From Pseudomaricurvus hydrocarbonicus (lineage in GTDB: Bacteria > Pseudomonadota > Gammaproteobacteria > Pseudomonadales > Cellvibrionaceae), in assembly GCF_011602365.1 (NCBI RefSeq), contig NZ_JAAONZ010000003.1, positions 310,001 through 374,000 on the forward strand: 64,000 nucleotides of DNA. The letters are read 5' to 3'. The notes beneath the pieces were generated by a model. That model was not told the origin of the DNA. It worked only from the letters and a program-made list of their open reading frames with translations, and made no database searches. The number at the start of each line of letters is the position of its first letter. The first letter of the stretch is position 1. Below, piece by piece: positions 21,405 to 31,297 of the stretch. Made by a program: the position numbers and the translations under genes.

Positions 21405-22316
21405 ATGATTAGACAGCGTACGCTAAAAAATGCTATTCGTGCCACAGGTGTGGGCTTACATACCGGTGAGAAAATCTATTTAACGCTGCTGCCAGCGCCG
21501 ATAGATACCGGGATTGTATTTCGACGCGTGGATTTAGACCCAGTGGTTGAAATTCAGGCTAAAGCTGAGAATGTCGGCGATACCACCTTGTCTACAACTC
21601 TGGTAAAAGGCGATGTGCGTGTTTCGACGGTAGAGCATTTGCTGTCAGCGATGGCCGGCATGGGTATTGATAACGCCATTGTTGAAGTCAGTGCGCCGGA
21701 AGTGCCGATTATGGACGGCAGCGCAGGTCCGTTTGTGTTTTTGATCCAGTCAGCGGGTATTGAGGAGCAGGCTGCGGCCAAGAAGTTTATCCGCATCAAG
21801 CGCCCGGTTGTGGTGGAAGATGGCGACAAAGTGGCCAGTTTCCTGCCTTTTGACGGTTTTAAGGTGTCTTTTTCAATCGATTTTGATCACCCTGTGTTCA
21901 AAGGGCGCACTTTGGATGCCTCGGTGGATTTTTCCAGCACGTCTTTTGTGAAAGAAGTCAGTCGTGCCCGCACCTTTGGCTTTATGCACGAAATTGAGTA
22001 TTTACGTTCAAAAGGGTTGGCCAAAGGTGGCAGTGTGGATAACGCCATCGTCGTGGATGAGTACCGCATTCTCAACGAAGACGGCCTGCGTTATGAAGAT
22101 GAATTTGTAAAGCACAAGATTCTGGACGCGATTGGCGACCTGTACCTGTTGGGCAACAGCCTGATCGGTGAGTTTAAGGCGCATAAGTCTGGCCATGCCC
22201 TGAACAACAAGTCTCTGCGTCAGTTGATCGCCCAGGAAGATGCTTGGGAAGTTGTGACCTTCGAAGACGAATCGACCGCGCCTATCTCTTACGTTAAGCC
22301 GGTACTGGCCGTCTGA
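21405..22316 (+). CDS. lpxC: UDP-3-O-acyl-N-acetylglucosamine deacetylase LpxC
   Basis: Zinc amidase catalysing the committed step of lipid A synthesis. Starting at ATG 21405 ([22 protein letters not shown]) it has 303 residues, close to the 305 of E. coli; the frame opens six codons earlier at a TTG that I reject. Metal and catalytic segments are visible: [29 protein letters not shown] and [12 protein letters not shown]. It follows ftsZ, as in enterics and pseudomonads, but across a 640-base gap, so it probably uses its own promoter. Confidence 0.97.
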   Translation: MIRQRTLKNAIRATGVGLHTGEKIYLTLLPAPIDTGIVFRRVDLDPVVEIQAKAENVGDTTLSTTLVKGDVRVSTVEHLLSAMAGMGIDNAIVEVSAPEVPIMDGSAGPFVFLIQSAGIEEQAAAKKFIRIKRPVVVEDGDKVASFLPFDGFKVSFSIDFDHPVFKGRTLDASVDFSSTSFVKEVSRARTFGFMHEIEYLRSKGLAKGGSVDNAIVVDEYRILNEDGLRYEDEFVKHKILDAIGDLYLLGNSLIGEFKAHKSGHALNNKSLRQLIAQEDAWEVVTFEDESTAPISYVKPVLAV

Positions 22317-22401
22317 CCGGCGCCCTTGCCGTTTGAAGCGCCCTTGTATTTAGAGCTTCTTGCTCTCAAAAGAAGGGCCTTTAGTTGTTCTGTTTTTAAA
22401 G

Positions 22402-22431
22402 AGTCTTTGGCCGTCTGGCCGAGGACTTTTT
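22402..22431 (+). terminator. Rho-independent terminator after lpxC
   Basis: An 11-bp stem (AGTCTTTGGCC with GGCCGAGGACT, two G-U pairs) closes a four-base loop and is followed by TTTTT. A smaller hairpin, AGAGC-TTCTT-GCTCT, lies about 50 bases upstream. Confidence 0.75.
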
Positions 22432-22918
22432 ACCCCGCTTAAAGCCCGCATCCTAGAGTGAACTCCCTCCGCCAGCACTGATTGGTGCTGCTGCTCAGCT
22501 TCAATTAGTGTTGGTAATTCATTGATTTATATGCCATATTGGCCATTAACTTGCCTTGCAATTGGCCATTTTTGTGCTATTAGTTTGCAATTCAGTTGTT
22601 GTGTAAACGCTTAGTAATAAGGATTTATCTGCCAAGACTCTCGCTCATTGTGAGCCTTTGGGTCTTTTTTCATCTTTGATGATGGAATGTTGGTGGAATT
22701 TCATTGCTGGCTATACATTTTTGGGCTTTTGATCTCGATGTCATACAAACGTCTTAGGGGATCGGGCTGTTGGGGGAATGGAAACCACCGCATAACATCA
22801 TTCGTACGCTGTTTATAAATTCGTGTGTTGTTTATAAATAAAAGCAAGATGAGCATACTTACGCCAGGAAGGGCTTTGGTGTGTTCGAGTTGAATTGACC
22901 GTGTGGGATTCTTAAGCA
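22432..22918. other. Gene-free stretch between the lpxC terminator and the M23 peptidase gene
   Basis: An A/T-rich region without a supported gene. It holds the second terminator-like hairpin at 22634-22670. The peptidase promoter should be near the 3' end, but I cannot choose convincing boxes. Confidence 0.4.
22634..22670 (+). terminator. Terminator-like hairpin without an upstream gene
   Basis: AAGAC...GTCTT encloses an inner GCTCA-TTG-TGAGC stem with unpaired bulges, and a run of six T follows. It lies about 200 bases beyond the good lpxC terminator, so it may be a back-up terminator or the end of a small unannotated transcript. Confidence 0.4.
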
Positions 22919-23851
22919 GTGAAAGTCATTGTTGTCAGTAAACATCATGGTAGGACCCGAAGTTTCACCTTGGGAGGGTGGACTCGCACCCTTTTGTCTG
23001 TCTGTTTATTGGGAATTCCCGTTGGCTTAGGTGTCTGGGTTAGCCAGGAGCTGAACCGCCAGGATAGCTCTGACCTGTTTACGGGTGACACCGCCCAGGC
23101 CTGGAATGAGGCTCTTGCCGCTCAGCGTGCCGAGGTGGAAAAAAACAAGCGGCACGCGGAAGAACAGCTGGCCGCTCTGGCTTTGCGTATGGCTGAATTA
23201 CAGGCCCGACTACTGCGCCTGGATGCGGTGGGTGAACGGGTCACGACCGTTGCCAAATTGGATAAAGGCGAGTTTGATTTCAGCATGCCGCCGGCCCTGG
23301 GTGGTCCGGAAACAGTGGAGTTGGGGGATGCGTATCAGCCCCCGGAATTTCTCCAGGTCATGGATCAGCTAACGGATCAGATTGAAAATCGTGAACAGCA
23401 GCTGGACACTCTGGAAGCGTTGTTGGCGAAGCGTAAAATACAGCGAGATGTCTTCCTGGCCGGCCGGCCGATCAAAAAGGGCTGGATGTCGTCTCGTTTT
23501 GGTCGTCGGACAGACCCTTTCAAAGGCCATGTGGCCTGGCATAACGGCGTCGATTTTGCCGGCAAGCTGGGCTCAGAGGTCGTTGCCGTGGCTGCGGGCG
23601 TGGTGACCTGGTCGGGTGAGCGCAGCGGCTACGGTGATATGGTTGAGGTCAATCACGGTAATGGTTATTCCACCCGTTATGCCCACAACAGCAATAATCT
23701 CGCGAAAGTCGGTGATGTGATTAAAAAAGGCCAGGTGATCGCCCTGATGGGGTCGAGTGGTCGCTCCACCGGGCCGCACGTCCACTTTGAAGTCTATAAA
23801 AACGGCCGAGCCGTAGATCCGGCGGCCTATATCCACCGTACCAACCGCTAA
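22919..23851 (+). CDS. M23 family metallopeptidase (LytM/MepM-like)
   Basis: Probable zinc endopeptidase of peptidoglycan, or a degenerate activator of amidases. The GTG start gives 310 residues: a basic N-terminus, a membrane helix at about 22-41 (TLLSVCLLGIPVGLGVWVSQ), a coiled coil (about 60-105, AEVEKNKRHAEEQLAALALR) and a C-terminal LytM domain. The zinc ligands look intact: H and D in WHNGVDFAGK, and HVHFE preceded by GSSGRSTGP. The M23 gene between lpxC and secA is conserved in pseudomonads. Substrate not determined. Confidence 0.9.
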   Translation: MKVIVVSKHHGRTRSFTLGGWTRTLLSVCLLGIPVGLGVWVSQELNRQDSSDLFTGDTAQAWNEALAAQRAEVEKNKRHAEEQLAALALRMAELQARLLRLDAVGERVTTVAKLDKGEFDFSMPPALGGPETVELGDAYQPPEFLQVMDQLTDQIENREQQLDTLEALLAKRKIQRDVFLAGRPIKKGWMSSRFGRRTDPFKGHVAWHNGVDFAGKLGSEVVAVAAGVVTWSGERSGYGDMVEVNHGNGYSTRYAHNSNNLAKVGDVIKKGQVIALMGSSGRSTGPHVHFEVYKNGRAVDPAAYIHRTNR

Positions 23852-24017
23852 AACCTATCTTTTACTTGCTTCTGCAAGCCCCTTTCGGTTTACTTGTGCC
23901 CTTTGCGCGCCCTGAGCGCCCGTGGCATCTAAATCTGCGCAACTGGCTGTTTGGACAGTAGTTTAAAAACAGTGAAACCAGGCGTTTAGAAAAACAGCAT
24001 CAAATTCGGTATTACTC

Positions 24018-26756
24018 ATGATTGGTAAATTGGTCAAATCCGTGTTCGGGTCTAAAAACGATCGCGAACTCAAGCGTATGGGAAAACTCGTCAAGCGCAT
24101 CAATGAGCTTGAGCCAGAGCTGGAAGCTCTCTCTGACAATCAACTCAGGTTGAAATCTGCAGAGTTTAAAGAGCGCGTGCAAAAAGGAGAGACCCTGGAC
24201 AGCATCCTGCCGGAAGCGTTTGCGGCCGCCCGCGAGGCCAGCCGTCGGGCTCTGGGGATGCGCCATTTTGATGTCCAGTTAATCGGCGGCATTACGCTGC
24301 ACGAAGGCCGAATTGCGGAGATGCGGACCGGTGAGGGTAAAACCCTGATGTCGACGCTGGCCGCTTACCTGAACGCCTTGTCGGGCAAGGGTGTCCACGT
24401 GGTCACCGTGAACGATTATCTGGCCAGTCGTGATGCCGAGTGGATGCGTCCTTTGTATGAGGCCCTGGGTCTGAAAGTGGGTGTGATTCAATCCATGCAG
24501 CCCCCGCAGGCAAAATACGATGCTTATCAGGCGGATATTACCTACGGCACCAACAATGAATTTGGTTTTGACTACCTGCGGGACAACATGGCGTTGCGCC
24601 TGGATGACAAGATGCAGCGCCCGCTGAATTTTGCCATTGTGGATGAAGTGGATTCGATTCTGATTGATGAGGCTCGAACGCCGCTGGTGATTTCTGGCGC
24701 GGCGGAAAACAGCTCGCTTATGTATCAGCAGATGAATGTGATGATTCCACGGCTGACCAAGCAGCTCAGCGACGGCGAGGAGATCACTCAGCCCGGCGAT
24801 TACAGCCTGGATGAAAAGAGCCGTACGGTGGAGTTGACCGAGGCGGGTCACCAGCGGGTAGAGGATATGCTGATTGAAGCTGGCTTGTTGCAGCCCGAGG
24901 ACAGCTTGTATTCAGCCCTGAACCTGAACCTATTGCACCATGTGCACGCGGCCCTGAAAGCTCACACACTGTTCCAGCGGGATGTGGATTACATTTTGCA
25001 GGACAATCAGGTGGTGCTGATCGATGAGCACACCGGTCGTACCATGGCGGGGCGCCGTCTGTCAGAGGGCCTGCACCAGGCGCTGGAAGCCAAAGAAGGT
25101 GTGTCGATTCAGAATGAGAGTCAGACGCTGGCTTCAACCACCTTCCAGAATTATTTCCGGCTGTTCCCCAAGTTGTCTGGTATGACCGGAACCGCCGACA
25201 CGGAAGCCTTCGAGTTCCATTCTATTTACGGTCTGGATGTGGTGGTGATCCCGACCAACAAGCCCATTTCTCGCGTGGATTTAAACGATCTGGTGTTCTT
25301 GTCGGTTGAGGAGAAATTTGAGGCCATCAGCCAGGCGGTTAAAGAGCTGCAAGAAAAAAATACGCCGGTGCTGGTGGGGACTGCCTCGGTGGAAGCGTCT
25401 GAAGAAATGTCTCGCCGCTTGACCACGGCCGGGATTAAGCATCAGGTACTGAATGCCAAGTTTCACGAAAAAGAGGCGATGATCATTGCCCAGGCAGGAC
25501 GTCCGGGGGCAGTGACCATTGCCACCAACATGGCGGGTCGGGGTACCGACATTGTGTTGGGGGGTAGCTTCGAGGCGGAGCTCGCCGATATGGACAGCCC
25601 CACCGAAGAACAGATTGCCGCAGCCCGAGAAGACTGGCAAAAGCGTCACGATCAGGTGATCGAGGCGGGTGGTCTGCACATCATTGGTACCGAGCGTCAC
25701 GAGTCGCGCCGCATTGATAACCAGCTGCGTGGCCGCGCCGGTCGTCAGGGTGATCCGGGCATGTCTCGTTTTTACCTGTCGATGGAAGATAACCTGATGC
25801 GCATCTTTGCCTCAGATCGTGTCCGCGGTTTTATGCAGGCTCTGGGGATGGAAAATGGCGAAGCGATTGAACACCGCATGGTGACCAACGCCATTGAAAA
25901 GGCACAGCGCAAAGTGGAAGGCCGCAACTTTGATATTCGTAAACAGTTGCTGGAATACGATGATGTGGCCAATGACCAGCGTCAGGTGGTTTATCAGCAG
26001 CGCAACGAACTGCTGGAGTCCGAAAACATCACCGAAGCGATCACGGCTATTCGCCGGGATGTGGTGTACGACACCGTCAGTGGTTTTATACCGCCACAAA
26101 GTCTGGAAGAACAGTGGGATGTGCCGGGCTTAGAGCATCACCTCGAAGCCGAATTTGGTCTGCGTTTACCGGTCGGTGAGTGGCTCAAGGAAGATAAAAA
26201 GCTTCACGAAGAAAACCTGCGCGAAAAGATTTTGGAAGAAGTTCAGGGCGCCTACGATGCGAAATGTGGACACTTTGGCCCGGTAATGAGCGAGGTCGAA
26301 CGGCAAATCATGCTCAACGTTCTCGATATGCTTTGGAAAGAGCATCTGGCCAATATGGATCATTTGCGTCAGGGCATCGGGTTGCGGGCGTTTGCCCAGA
26401 AAAACCCCAAGCAGGAATATAAGCGTGAATCGTTCGAGCTGTTCCAGCAAATGCTGGATAGCCTGAAGAATGAAGTGATTCGGATGTTGGCTCGGGTTGA
26501 GCCGGTGTCTGAAGAAGAAATGGCACAAATGGAAGCTCAACGCCGGCAGGCGATGGAGCTTGAGAAGCAGCGCATGCAGCTTGAGCACGCTGAAGTCTCG
26601 GCTTTAGGCAATCCGTCCCCTGAATCTGGCGGCGACGAGTCGGCGCAAGGTGAGGCAAAACCGTTTGTCCGTGAGAGTGCCAAGGTTGGCCGCAATGACC
26701 CTTGTCCGTGTGGTTCGGGCAAGAAATTCAAGCAATGTCATGGCCGCCTGGCCTGA
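24018..26756 (+). CDS. secA: Preprotein translocase ATPase SecA
   Basis: Motor ATPase of the Sec translocon. The 912-residue protein has Walker [10 protein letters not shown] at 102-110, the DEAD-like [20 protein letters not shown], the second nucleotide-binding domain ([41 protein letters not shown]), a helical scaffold, and the C-terminal zinc motif [13 protein letters not shown] that binds SecB and phospholipid. I see no secM upstream. The 166-base gap before it is adequate for a promoter. Confidence 0.98.
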   Translation: MIGKLVKSVFGSKNDRELKRMGKLVKRINELEPELEALSDNQLRLKSAEFKERVQKGETLDSILPEAFAAAREASRRALGMRHFDVQLIGGITLHEGRIAEMRTGEGKTLMSTLAAYLNALSGKGVHVVTVNDYLASRDAEWMRPLYEALGLKVGVIQSMQPPQAKYDAYQADITYGTNNEFGFDYLRDNMALRLDDKMQRPLNFAIVDEVDSILIDEARTPLVISGAAENSSLMYQQMNVMIPRLTKQLSDGEEITQPGDYSLDEKSRTVELTEAGHQRVEDMLIEAGLLQPEDSLYSALNLNLLHHVHAALKAHTLFQRDVDYILQDNQVVLIDEHTGRTMAGRRLSEGLHQALEAKEGVSIQNESQTLASTTFQNYFRLFPKLSGMTGTADTEAFEFHSIYGLDVVVIPTNKPISRVDLNDLVFLSVEEKFEAISQAVKELQEKNTPVLVGTASVEASEEMSRRLTTAGIKHQVLNAKFHEKEAMIIAQAGRPGAVTIATNMAGRGTDIVLGGSFEAELADMDSPTEEQIAAAREDWQKRHDQVIEAGGLHIIGTERHESRRIDNQLRGRAGRQGDPGMSRFYLSMEDNLMRIFASDRVRGFMQALGMENGEAIEHRMVTNAIEKAQRKVEGRNFDIRKQLLEYDDVANDQRQVVYQQRNELLESENITEAITAIRRDVVYDTVSGFIPPQSLEEQWDVPGLEHHLEAEFGLRLPVGEWLKEDKKLHEENLREKILEEVQGAYDAKCGHFGPVMSEVERQIMLNVLDMLWKEHLANMDHLRQGIGLRAFAQKNPKQEYKRESFELFQQMLDSLKNEVIRMLARVEPVSEEEMAQMEAQRRQAMELEKQRMQLEHAEVSALGNPSPESGGDESAQGEAKPFVRESAKVGRNDPCPCGSGKKFKQCHGRLA

Positions 26757-26861
26757 CAGCGGCAACCTCAGTTTTAATGGCAGTTTGAACAGAAAGTTTT
26801 AACGGCAGTTTTAACACCAGTTTTAACAACAAGCTTTAACGACAGCTAACGAGAAGACAAT

Positions 26862-28082
26862 ATGGCAGTGGGACATTACCCCTTTCCTCAGATGGCTCCT
26901 GTTCCCGGTGTGCGGTGGGGTGTGGCCAGTGCCGGAATCAAGAAAGAAGGTCGTAAAGACCTGGTTGTGATGGCGTTGGCAGAAAACAGCCGGGTTGCCG
27001 GGGTGTTCACCCAGAATATTTTCTGTGCGGCTCCGGTGGTGGTGGCAAAAGACCATATGGCCCAGGGCAATATTCGTTTCCTGCTGATTAATTCGGGCAA
27101 CGCCAATGCGTGTACAGGCGATGAAGGGCTGGCCGATGCGCGTCTGTCCTGCAATAAGCTGGCTGAACATGCGGGTGTAAAGGGCAATCAGGTGTTGCCT
27201 TTCTCCACCGGTGTCATCGGTGAGCGTATGCCCATGGCCCGCCTGTTGGCCGCTTTGCCACAGGCTGTCGAAAGCCTCAGCGAAAACGGTTGGGCAGATG
27301 CGGCTGAAGGCATCATGACCACGGATACCCGTGCCAAGGGCGCTGCGGTTCAGTTTGAGTTTGAGGGTGAAACCATTGTCGTCAATGGTATTGCCAAAGG
27401 CTCCGGGATGATCAAGCCGAACATGGCGACAATGCTGGGGTACATTGCCACCAATGCCAACATCAGTCAGCCATTGCTGGACTTGCTGGCCAAAAAGGCG
27501 GCGGATCAGTCGTTTAACCGAATTTCGGTGGACGGTGATACCTCCACCAATGATGCCTGCATGCTGATCGCAACCGGCCAGACGACCTTGCCGGAAGTGA
27601 ACAGCACCCAGGGTGAGCTGTTCGCTAAACTCTACAACGCCATTGTTTCAGTTCACATTCAGCTGGCTCAGAGCATCGTCAGTGACGGTGAGGGGGCTAC
27701 CAAGTTTGTCACCGTGCAGGTCGAGGGCGCGCAAGACAAGCCTGAAGCGTTGAAGGTGGCGTATTCGGTTGCCCAGTCACCGCTGGTGAAAACGGCCTTA
27801 TTTGCTTCTGACCCTAACTGGGGGCGCATCGTGGCGGCCATTGGCTATTCCGGTGTAGAAGGTATGGTGGCAGAAACCATTAATGTGTGGCTGGATAATG
27901 TCCTGATTGTGGAAAAGGGCTGCCGTGCGGCTTCCTACAGTGAAGAGCAGGGGCAGGCGGTGATGGATCGCGATGAGATCATGATCCGGGTTGATCTAGG
28001 CCGTGGCAAATCGAAAGAACGAGTCTGGACCACGGACCTGTCTCACGAGTACGTGACCATTAATGCCGAATACCGAAGCTAA
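26862..28082 (+). CDS. argJ: Glutamate N-acetyltransferase / amino-acid N-acetyltransferase ArgJ
   Basis: Transfers acetyl from N-acetylornithine to glutamate in the cyclic arginine pathway; many homologues also use acetyl-CoA. The 406 residues include the oxyanion motif STGVIGERMP, and GSGMIKPNMATMLG, where autocleavage occurs before the Thr to give two chains with an N-terminal nucleophile. The C-terminus ends HEYVTINAEYRS, the usual ArgJ ending. The stretch just upstream (26757-26861) consists of short imperfect repeats of CAGTTTTAAC, which I cannot explain. Confidence 0.97.
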   Translation: MAVGHYPFPQMAPVPGVRWGVASAGIKKEGRKDLVVMALAENSRVAGVFTQNIFCAAPVVVAKDHMAQGNIRFLLINSGNANACTGDEGLADARLSCNKLAEHAGVKGNQVLPFSTGVIGERMPMARLLAALPQAVESLSENGWADAAEGIMTTDTRAKGAAVQFEFEGETIVVNGIAKGSGMIKPNMATMLGYIATNANISQPLLDLLAKKAADQSFNRISVDGDTSTNDACMLIATGQTTLPEVNSTQGELFAKLYNAIVSVHIQLAQSIVSDGEGATKFVTVQVEGAQDKPEALKVAYSVAQSPLVKTALFASDPNWGRIVAAIGYSGVEGMVAETINVWLDNVLIVEKGCRAASYSEEQGQAVMDRDEIMIRVDLGRGKSKERVWTTDLSHEYVTINAEYRS

Positions 28083-28223
28083 CAACTGTCGAAGTTGACC
28101 ACCGCTGACGCTGGGGGACAGTGTTCTTCCAGCCGCAGTTTGTGGTTCAGTGTTTCAGTTGCAGCCCCAGTTTCATTTTCAGATCATGGCATCACGCCAA
28201 CTTTCATCACGCCAACTTTCATT

Positions 28224-29201
28224 ATGACAAAAGTCGTACACGTGGCCGCGGGTGTTATCCACAACACCCGCGGTCAAATCCTCATCGCCAAACGAGCCGA
28301 CGATGCCCATCAGGGTGGCCTTTGGGAGTTTCCCGGTGGCAAACTGGAGGCGGGTGAAGCGGCAGAAAGTGCGCTGATCCGTGAGCTGCAAGAAGAGCTT
28401 GGCATCACCGCAACCCATTTATCGCCGCTTATTCAGATCCGGCACGACTACCCGGATAAATCGGTGCTGCTGGATGTCTGGACGGTGACGGCGTTTACCG
28501 GCGAGGCCCACGGTCGCGAGGGCCAGCCCGTGAAATGGGTGTCGCCCTCGACGCTTTCTGATTACCAATTCCCTGCGGCCAACACGCCGATTGTCACTGC
28601 GGCCCAATTGCCCCGGCGTTTGTTGATTACCGATGCTGAGGTTTCGGTAGAGCTTTGCTTGCAAAAGGTGACTGAGGCTCTGCACCTGGGAATCCAGCTG
28701 GTGCAATTGCGCCAGAAAGATTGGCGTGTCGAGCAGTGGGCTGCGGCCGTTCCCAGAATGGCTAAGCTCTGCCGCGAGGCGGGTGCCCGTCTGATGTTAA
28801 ATTCCCCGCCTGACCTTGCACTGGAAACGCTGGAAAGCGGTCTGGCCTCACTGGCCGACGGTCTGCATTTGACCTCTCGGCAACTCGGGGCCGCAGCGGC
28901 TTCAGGGCGTGTCACCGACAAGCACGTCGGCTGGCTGAGCGCAGCTTGTCATACTGATGGGGAATTGCGCCTGGCGGAGCAAGTCGGCGTCGATTTCGTC
29001 ACTCTGTCCCCGGTGCTGGCAACAGGCACACACCCTGAGCAGGCCCCCATGGGGTGGGAGCAGTTTGAGGCGTTGGTGAAAAACACCAAAATACCGGTCT
29101 ATGCTTTGGGCGGCATGAACGACGGCGATTTGCCGGAGAGCGTGAGCCGCGGCGGCCAGGGGATCGCTGCGATCAGCGCCTGGTGGCCGTCACAGAACTG
29201 A
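28224..29201 (+). CDS. Nudix hydrolase fused to a ThiE/TenI-like domain
   Basis: The 325-residue protein has two parts. Residues 1-130 are a MutT-type Nudix domain (GVIHNTRGQILIAKR, WEFPGGKLEAGE, then RELQEELGI, a complete Nudix box) expected to hydrolyse oxidised nucleotides such as 8-oxo-dGTP. Residues 135-325 resemble thiamine-phosphate synthase (LVQLRQKDW, GLHLTSRQLG after the first beta strands, FVTLSPVLATGTHP, YALGGM). The usual ThiE pyrophosphate residues are only partly matched. The ATG at 28224 is chosen; the frame is open from 28095. Just upstream, ATCACGCCAACTTTC is directly repeated. The same fusion follows argJ in pseudomonads. Confidence 0.88.
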   Translation: MTKVVHVAAGVIHNTRGQILIAKRADDAHQGGLWEFPGGKLEAGEAAESALIRELQEELGITATHLSPLIQIRHDYPDKSVLLDVWTVTAFTGEAHGREGQPVKWVSPSTLSDYQFPAANTPIVTAAQLPRRLLITDAEVSVELCLQKVTEALHLGIQLVQLRQKDWRVEQWAAAVPRMAKLCREAGARLMLNSPPDLALETLESGLASLADGLHLTSRQLGAAAASGRVTDKHVGWLSAACHTDGELRLAEQVGVDFVTLSPVLATGTHPEQAPMGWEQFEALVKNTKIPVYALGGMNDGDLPESVSRGGQGIAAISAWWPSQN

Positions 29202-29209
29202 GCCAAAAC

Positions 29210-29404
29210 CTACAGGTCAGGATCTTCCAGATCTTTCGAGAGGATATCGTCGTAGATCGAGCTGCCTTTAATCTTGTGCTGCTCATCCGCCCACTCGCCC
29301 AAATCAATCAGCTTGCAGCGCTCAGAGCAGAACGGCCGGAACGGGTATTCCTCGGTATATTCGATTTCTTTTTTACAGGTGGGGCAGTTTAATTTCGTAA
29401 CCAT
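29210..29404 (-). CDS. yacG: DNA gyrase inhibitor YacG
   Basis: A 64-residue zinc-ribbon protein known in E. coli to bind GyrB and inhibit gyrase. The four cysteines are visible in CPTCKKEI and [12 protein letters not shown], followed by WADEQHKI and an acidic tail ([13 protein letters not shown]). I start at ATG 29404 (MVTKLNCP); the open frame upstream to 29473 adds unrelated hydrophobic residues. It is convergent with the Nudix-ThiE gene, with an eight-base gap between the stops. Confidence 0.92.
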   Translation of the reverse strand: MVTKLNCPTCKKEIEYTEEYPFRPFCSERCKLIDLGEWADEQHKIKGSSIYDDILSKDLEDPDL

Positions 29405-29520
29405 AAGACACGCGTTTGCAGAAAAGTTGTTATAAAGGAAAGACAGTATACCGCTCTTCGTTGCGGTGTTCATATGAGGGGTTTAGAAGTTGCCATCCTA
29501 GCAATGACGAGGTTTATACT

Positions 29521-29679
29521 GACTCGCTACTCGCCCAAGGTGAATGGCGAAGCCAGAGAGGGCACCCTGGGGTGACTCGCTACTCGCTACTCGCTACTCG
29601 CTACTCGCTACTCGCTACTCGCCCAAGGTGAATGGCGCAGCCAGAGAGGGCACCCTGGGGTGACTCGCTACTCGCTACT
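29521..29679. repeat. Heptamer array (TACTCGC)6 flanked by two copies of a ~45-bp element
   Basis: Six perfect tandem copies of TACTCGC (29581-29622), preceded by GACTCGC, are bracketed by two nearly identical elements that read CCAAGGTGAATGGCG then (A/C)AGCCAGAGAGGGCACC then CTGGGGTGACTCGC. The first lies at about 29534-29580 and the second at 29622-29667. The same element, with CACTCGC heptamers, recurs at 62602-62655. The right end runs into coaE and supplies its last codons and stop. Frames through it encode a repetitive LLATRYS peptide and are not genes. Confidence 0.9.
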
Positions 29680-30285
29680 TGTCTTTGCCATAGTCAAATA
29701 CTGCTGATGCAGCGCTTCAACCTTCTCTTGAAGGTCCATAAGGCTGCCATCGTTCACAATCACGTCATCGGCATAGTTCAGGCGCTGTTGACGGCTCGCC
29801 TGCGCCGCCATGATGGCTTTTACCTGCTCAGGAGGGTTGTTGTCGCGGTTGACGGTTCTTTGCAGCTGAAGCTCTTCAGGGACGTCCACCACCAAGACTC
29901 GCTGAGTCAGCTGGCTTTGCCCGCTTTCCACCAGCAGGGGAGAGACCAGGATGGCATAAGGCGAGCTAGCATTCTTGAGTCCGCTGGCGATTTCCTGGCG
30001 GATCAAGGGGTGCAACAGACTTTCCAGCCACTGGCGCTCAGAGGGGTCTTTAAAGATCGCCGTGCGCAGCTGGGCGCGATCCAGAGTGCCGTCAGCTTGC
30101 AGAATCTCCGGGCCAAAGTGCGCGGCAATTTCAGCCAGAGCCGGACGGCCTGTCTCGACCACCACCCGGGAAGCCAAATCCGCGTCCACCACGGTAATGC
30201 CCAAACGCTGAAAATGATCCGACACCGCCGTCTTGCCACTGCCGATACCACCGGTCACACCCACCACAAACGTCATATTGCTCAT
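29668..30285 (-). CDS. coaE: Dephospho-CoA kinase
   Basis: Last enzyme of coenzyme A synthesis: it phosphorylates the 3'-OH of dephospho-CoA. The 205 residues show the P-loop TGGIGSGKT (11-19), [14 protein letters not shown] and the LID-like region [29 protein letters not shown] 30276 (MTFVVGV) is an alternative start. The last three codons (SSE) and the TAG lie inside the TACTCGC repeat array, so the repeat defines this gene's 3' end. It lies between yacG and pilD on the same strand, as in Pseudomonas. Confidence 0.95.
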   Translation of the reverse strand: MSNMTFVVGVTGGIGSGKTAVSDHFQRLGITVVDADLASRVVVETGRPALAEIAAHFGPEILQADGTLDRAQLRTAIFKDPSERQWLESLLHPLIRQEIASGLKNASSPYAILVSPLLVESGQSQLTQRVLVVDVPEELQLQRTVNRDNNPPEQVKAIMAAQASRQQRLNYADDVIVNDGSLMDLQEKVEALHQQYLTMAKTSSE

Positions 30286-30305
30286 TCTCTAAAGGCGTTA
30301 ATACT

Positions 30306-30357
30306 TTTCTAGTTTCTAGTTTCTAGTTTCTAGTTTCTAGTTTCTAGTTTCTAGTTT
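30306..30357. repeat. Heptamer array (TTTCTAG)7
   Basis: Seven perfect tandem copies of TTTCTAG (30306-30354) plus a partial unit lie between coaE and pilD. Its last unit contains the stop codon of pilD, which is read on the minus strand as TAG at 30353-30351. The heptamer differs in sequence from the TACTCGC and CACTCGC arrays but has the same unit length and the same position at a gene end. Confidence 0.92.
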
Positions 30358-31226
30358 TGAAACCCCGCAATGCGCAAATACCCCTGGGTAATTTGATCAC
30401 CCCACATCAGCGCAATCCAGCCGGCAATGGCCAGATAAGGCCCGAAGGGAATGGGGACATTCTTGTCCCGACCCTGAATCAAAATTCCCGCGACACCAAT
30501 CACTGCCCCGACCAGTGACGACAGAATAATGATTAGCGGCAGCGCCTGCCAGCCCATCCAGGCCCCCAGCGCGGCTAACAGTTTGAAATCCCCATAGCCC
30601 ATGCCTTCCTTGCCGGTAAGTATCTTAAACAGCCAAAATACACTCCACAGCACCAGATAACCGGCGATGGCGCCGATCACGGACGACTGCAAGTCAGTAA
30701 ACAGGCCCTGGGTATTGACCAGAATGCCGAGCCACAGCAGCGGCAGGGTAAGATTGTCTGGCAGCAGCTGATGGTCCACATCAATCATGGTGAGGGCAAT
30801 CAAGGTCCAGGTGAGCAGCAGGGCGGCGATGGCGACGGCAGAGTAGCCGAGACTGAAGGCGATGTAGCCGCTCAGAAGCCCAGTCACCAGTTCAACCAGC
30901 GGGTAGCGCGCGCTGATGGGCTCCGAGCACTGGTTGCATTTACCTTTCAACAGCAGAAAGCTGAGGATAGGGATGTTCTGCCAGGGCTTGATTGGGGTCT
31001 TGCATTTGGGGCAGTGCGAGTCCGGTTTGAGGAGATTGTATGTACCGTCCTCTTGCTGACTCTCAATTGCCAGCAGCTCACAGCAATCCCGCTTCCATTC
31101 TTTTTGCATCATGATGGGAATACGGTGGATGACCACATTGAGAAAGCTGCCGATGACCAGGCCAAGCAGTGTGGTGAGGGCAATAAAAAAGCCGGCGTAG
31201 TCGCCGGCCAAAGATTCTGCATTCAT
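30351..31226 (-). CDS. pilD: Prepilin peptidase / N-methyltransferase PilD
   Basis: Polytopic aspartyl protease that cleaves the leader of type IV prepilins and pseudopilins and methylates the new N-terminus. The 291 residues include an N-terminal helix, the zinc-type cytoplasmic domain with C72-x-x-C75 and C97-x-x-C100, then about seven helices carrying the catalytic Asp residues in MIDVDHQLLPD and GMGYGDFKLL (GxGD motif). Processing of the PilA encoded nearby is the obvious role. The stop codon is in the TTTCTAG array. Confidence 0.96.
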   Translation of the reverse strand: MNAESLAGDYAGFFIALTTLLGLVIGSFLNVVIHRIPIMMQKEWKRDCCELLAIESQQEDGTYNLLKPDSHCPKCKTPIKPWQNIPILSFLLLKGKCNQCSEPISARYPLVELVTGLLSGYIAFSLGYSAVAIAALLLTWTLIALTMIDVDHQLLPDNLTLPLLWLGILVNTQGLFTDLQSSVIGAIAGYLVLWSVFWLFKILTGKEGMGYGDFKLLAALGAWMGWQALPLIIILSSLVGAVIGVAGILIQGRDKNVPIPFGPYLAIAGWIALMWGDQITQGYLRIAGFQN

Positions 31227-31297
31227 GTATAACTCTTTTATTGATTTGATTGAACTTTACTCAGAGGTAATGTTTTGGGGCTGAGCCTATAAAAAGA

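Noticed and set aside
23852-24017. secM-like arrest peptide upstream of secA
   Set aside because: No frame in this gap has a start with a C-terminal arrest-type sequence.
29416-30312. Plus-strand frames across the heptamer array and opposite coaE
   Set aside because: One is the LLATRYS translation of the array and the other is antisense to coaE, whose P-loop and length are unmistakable.
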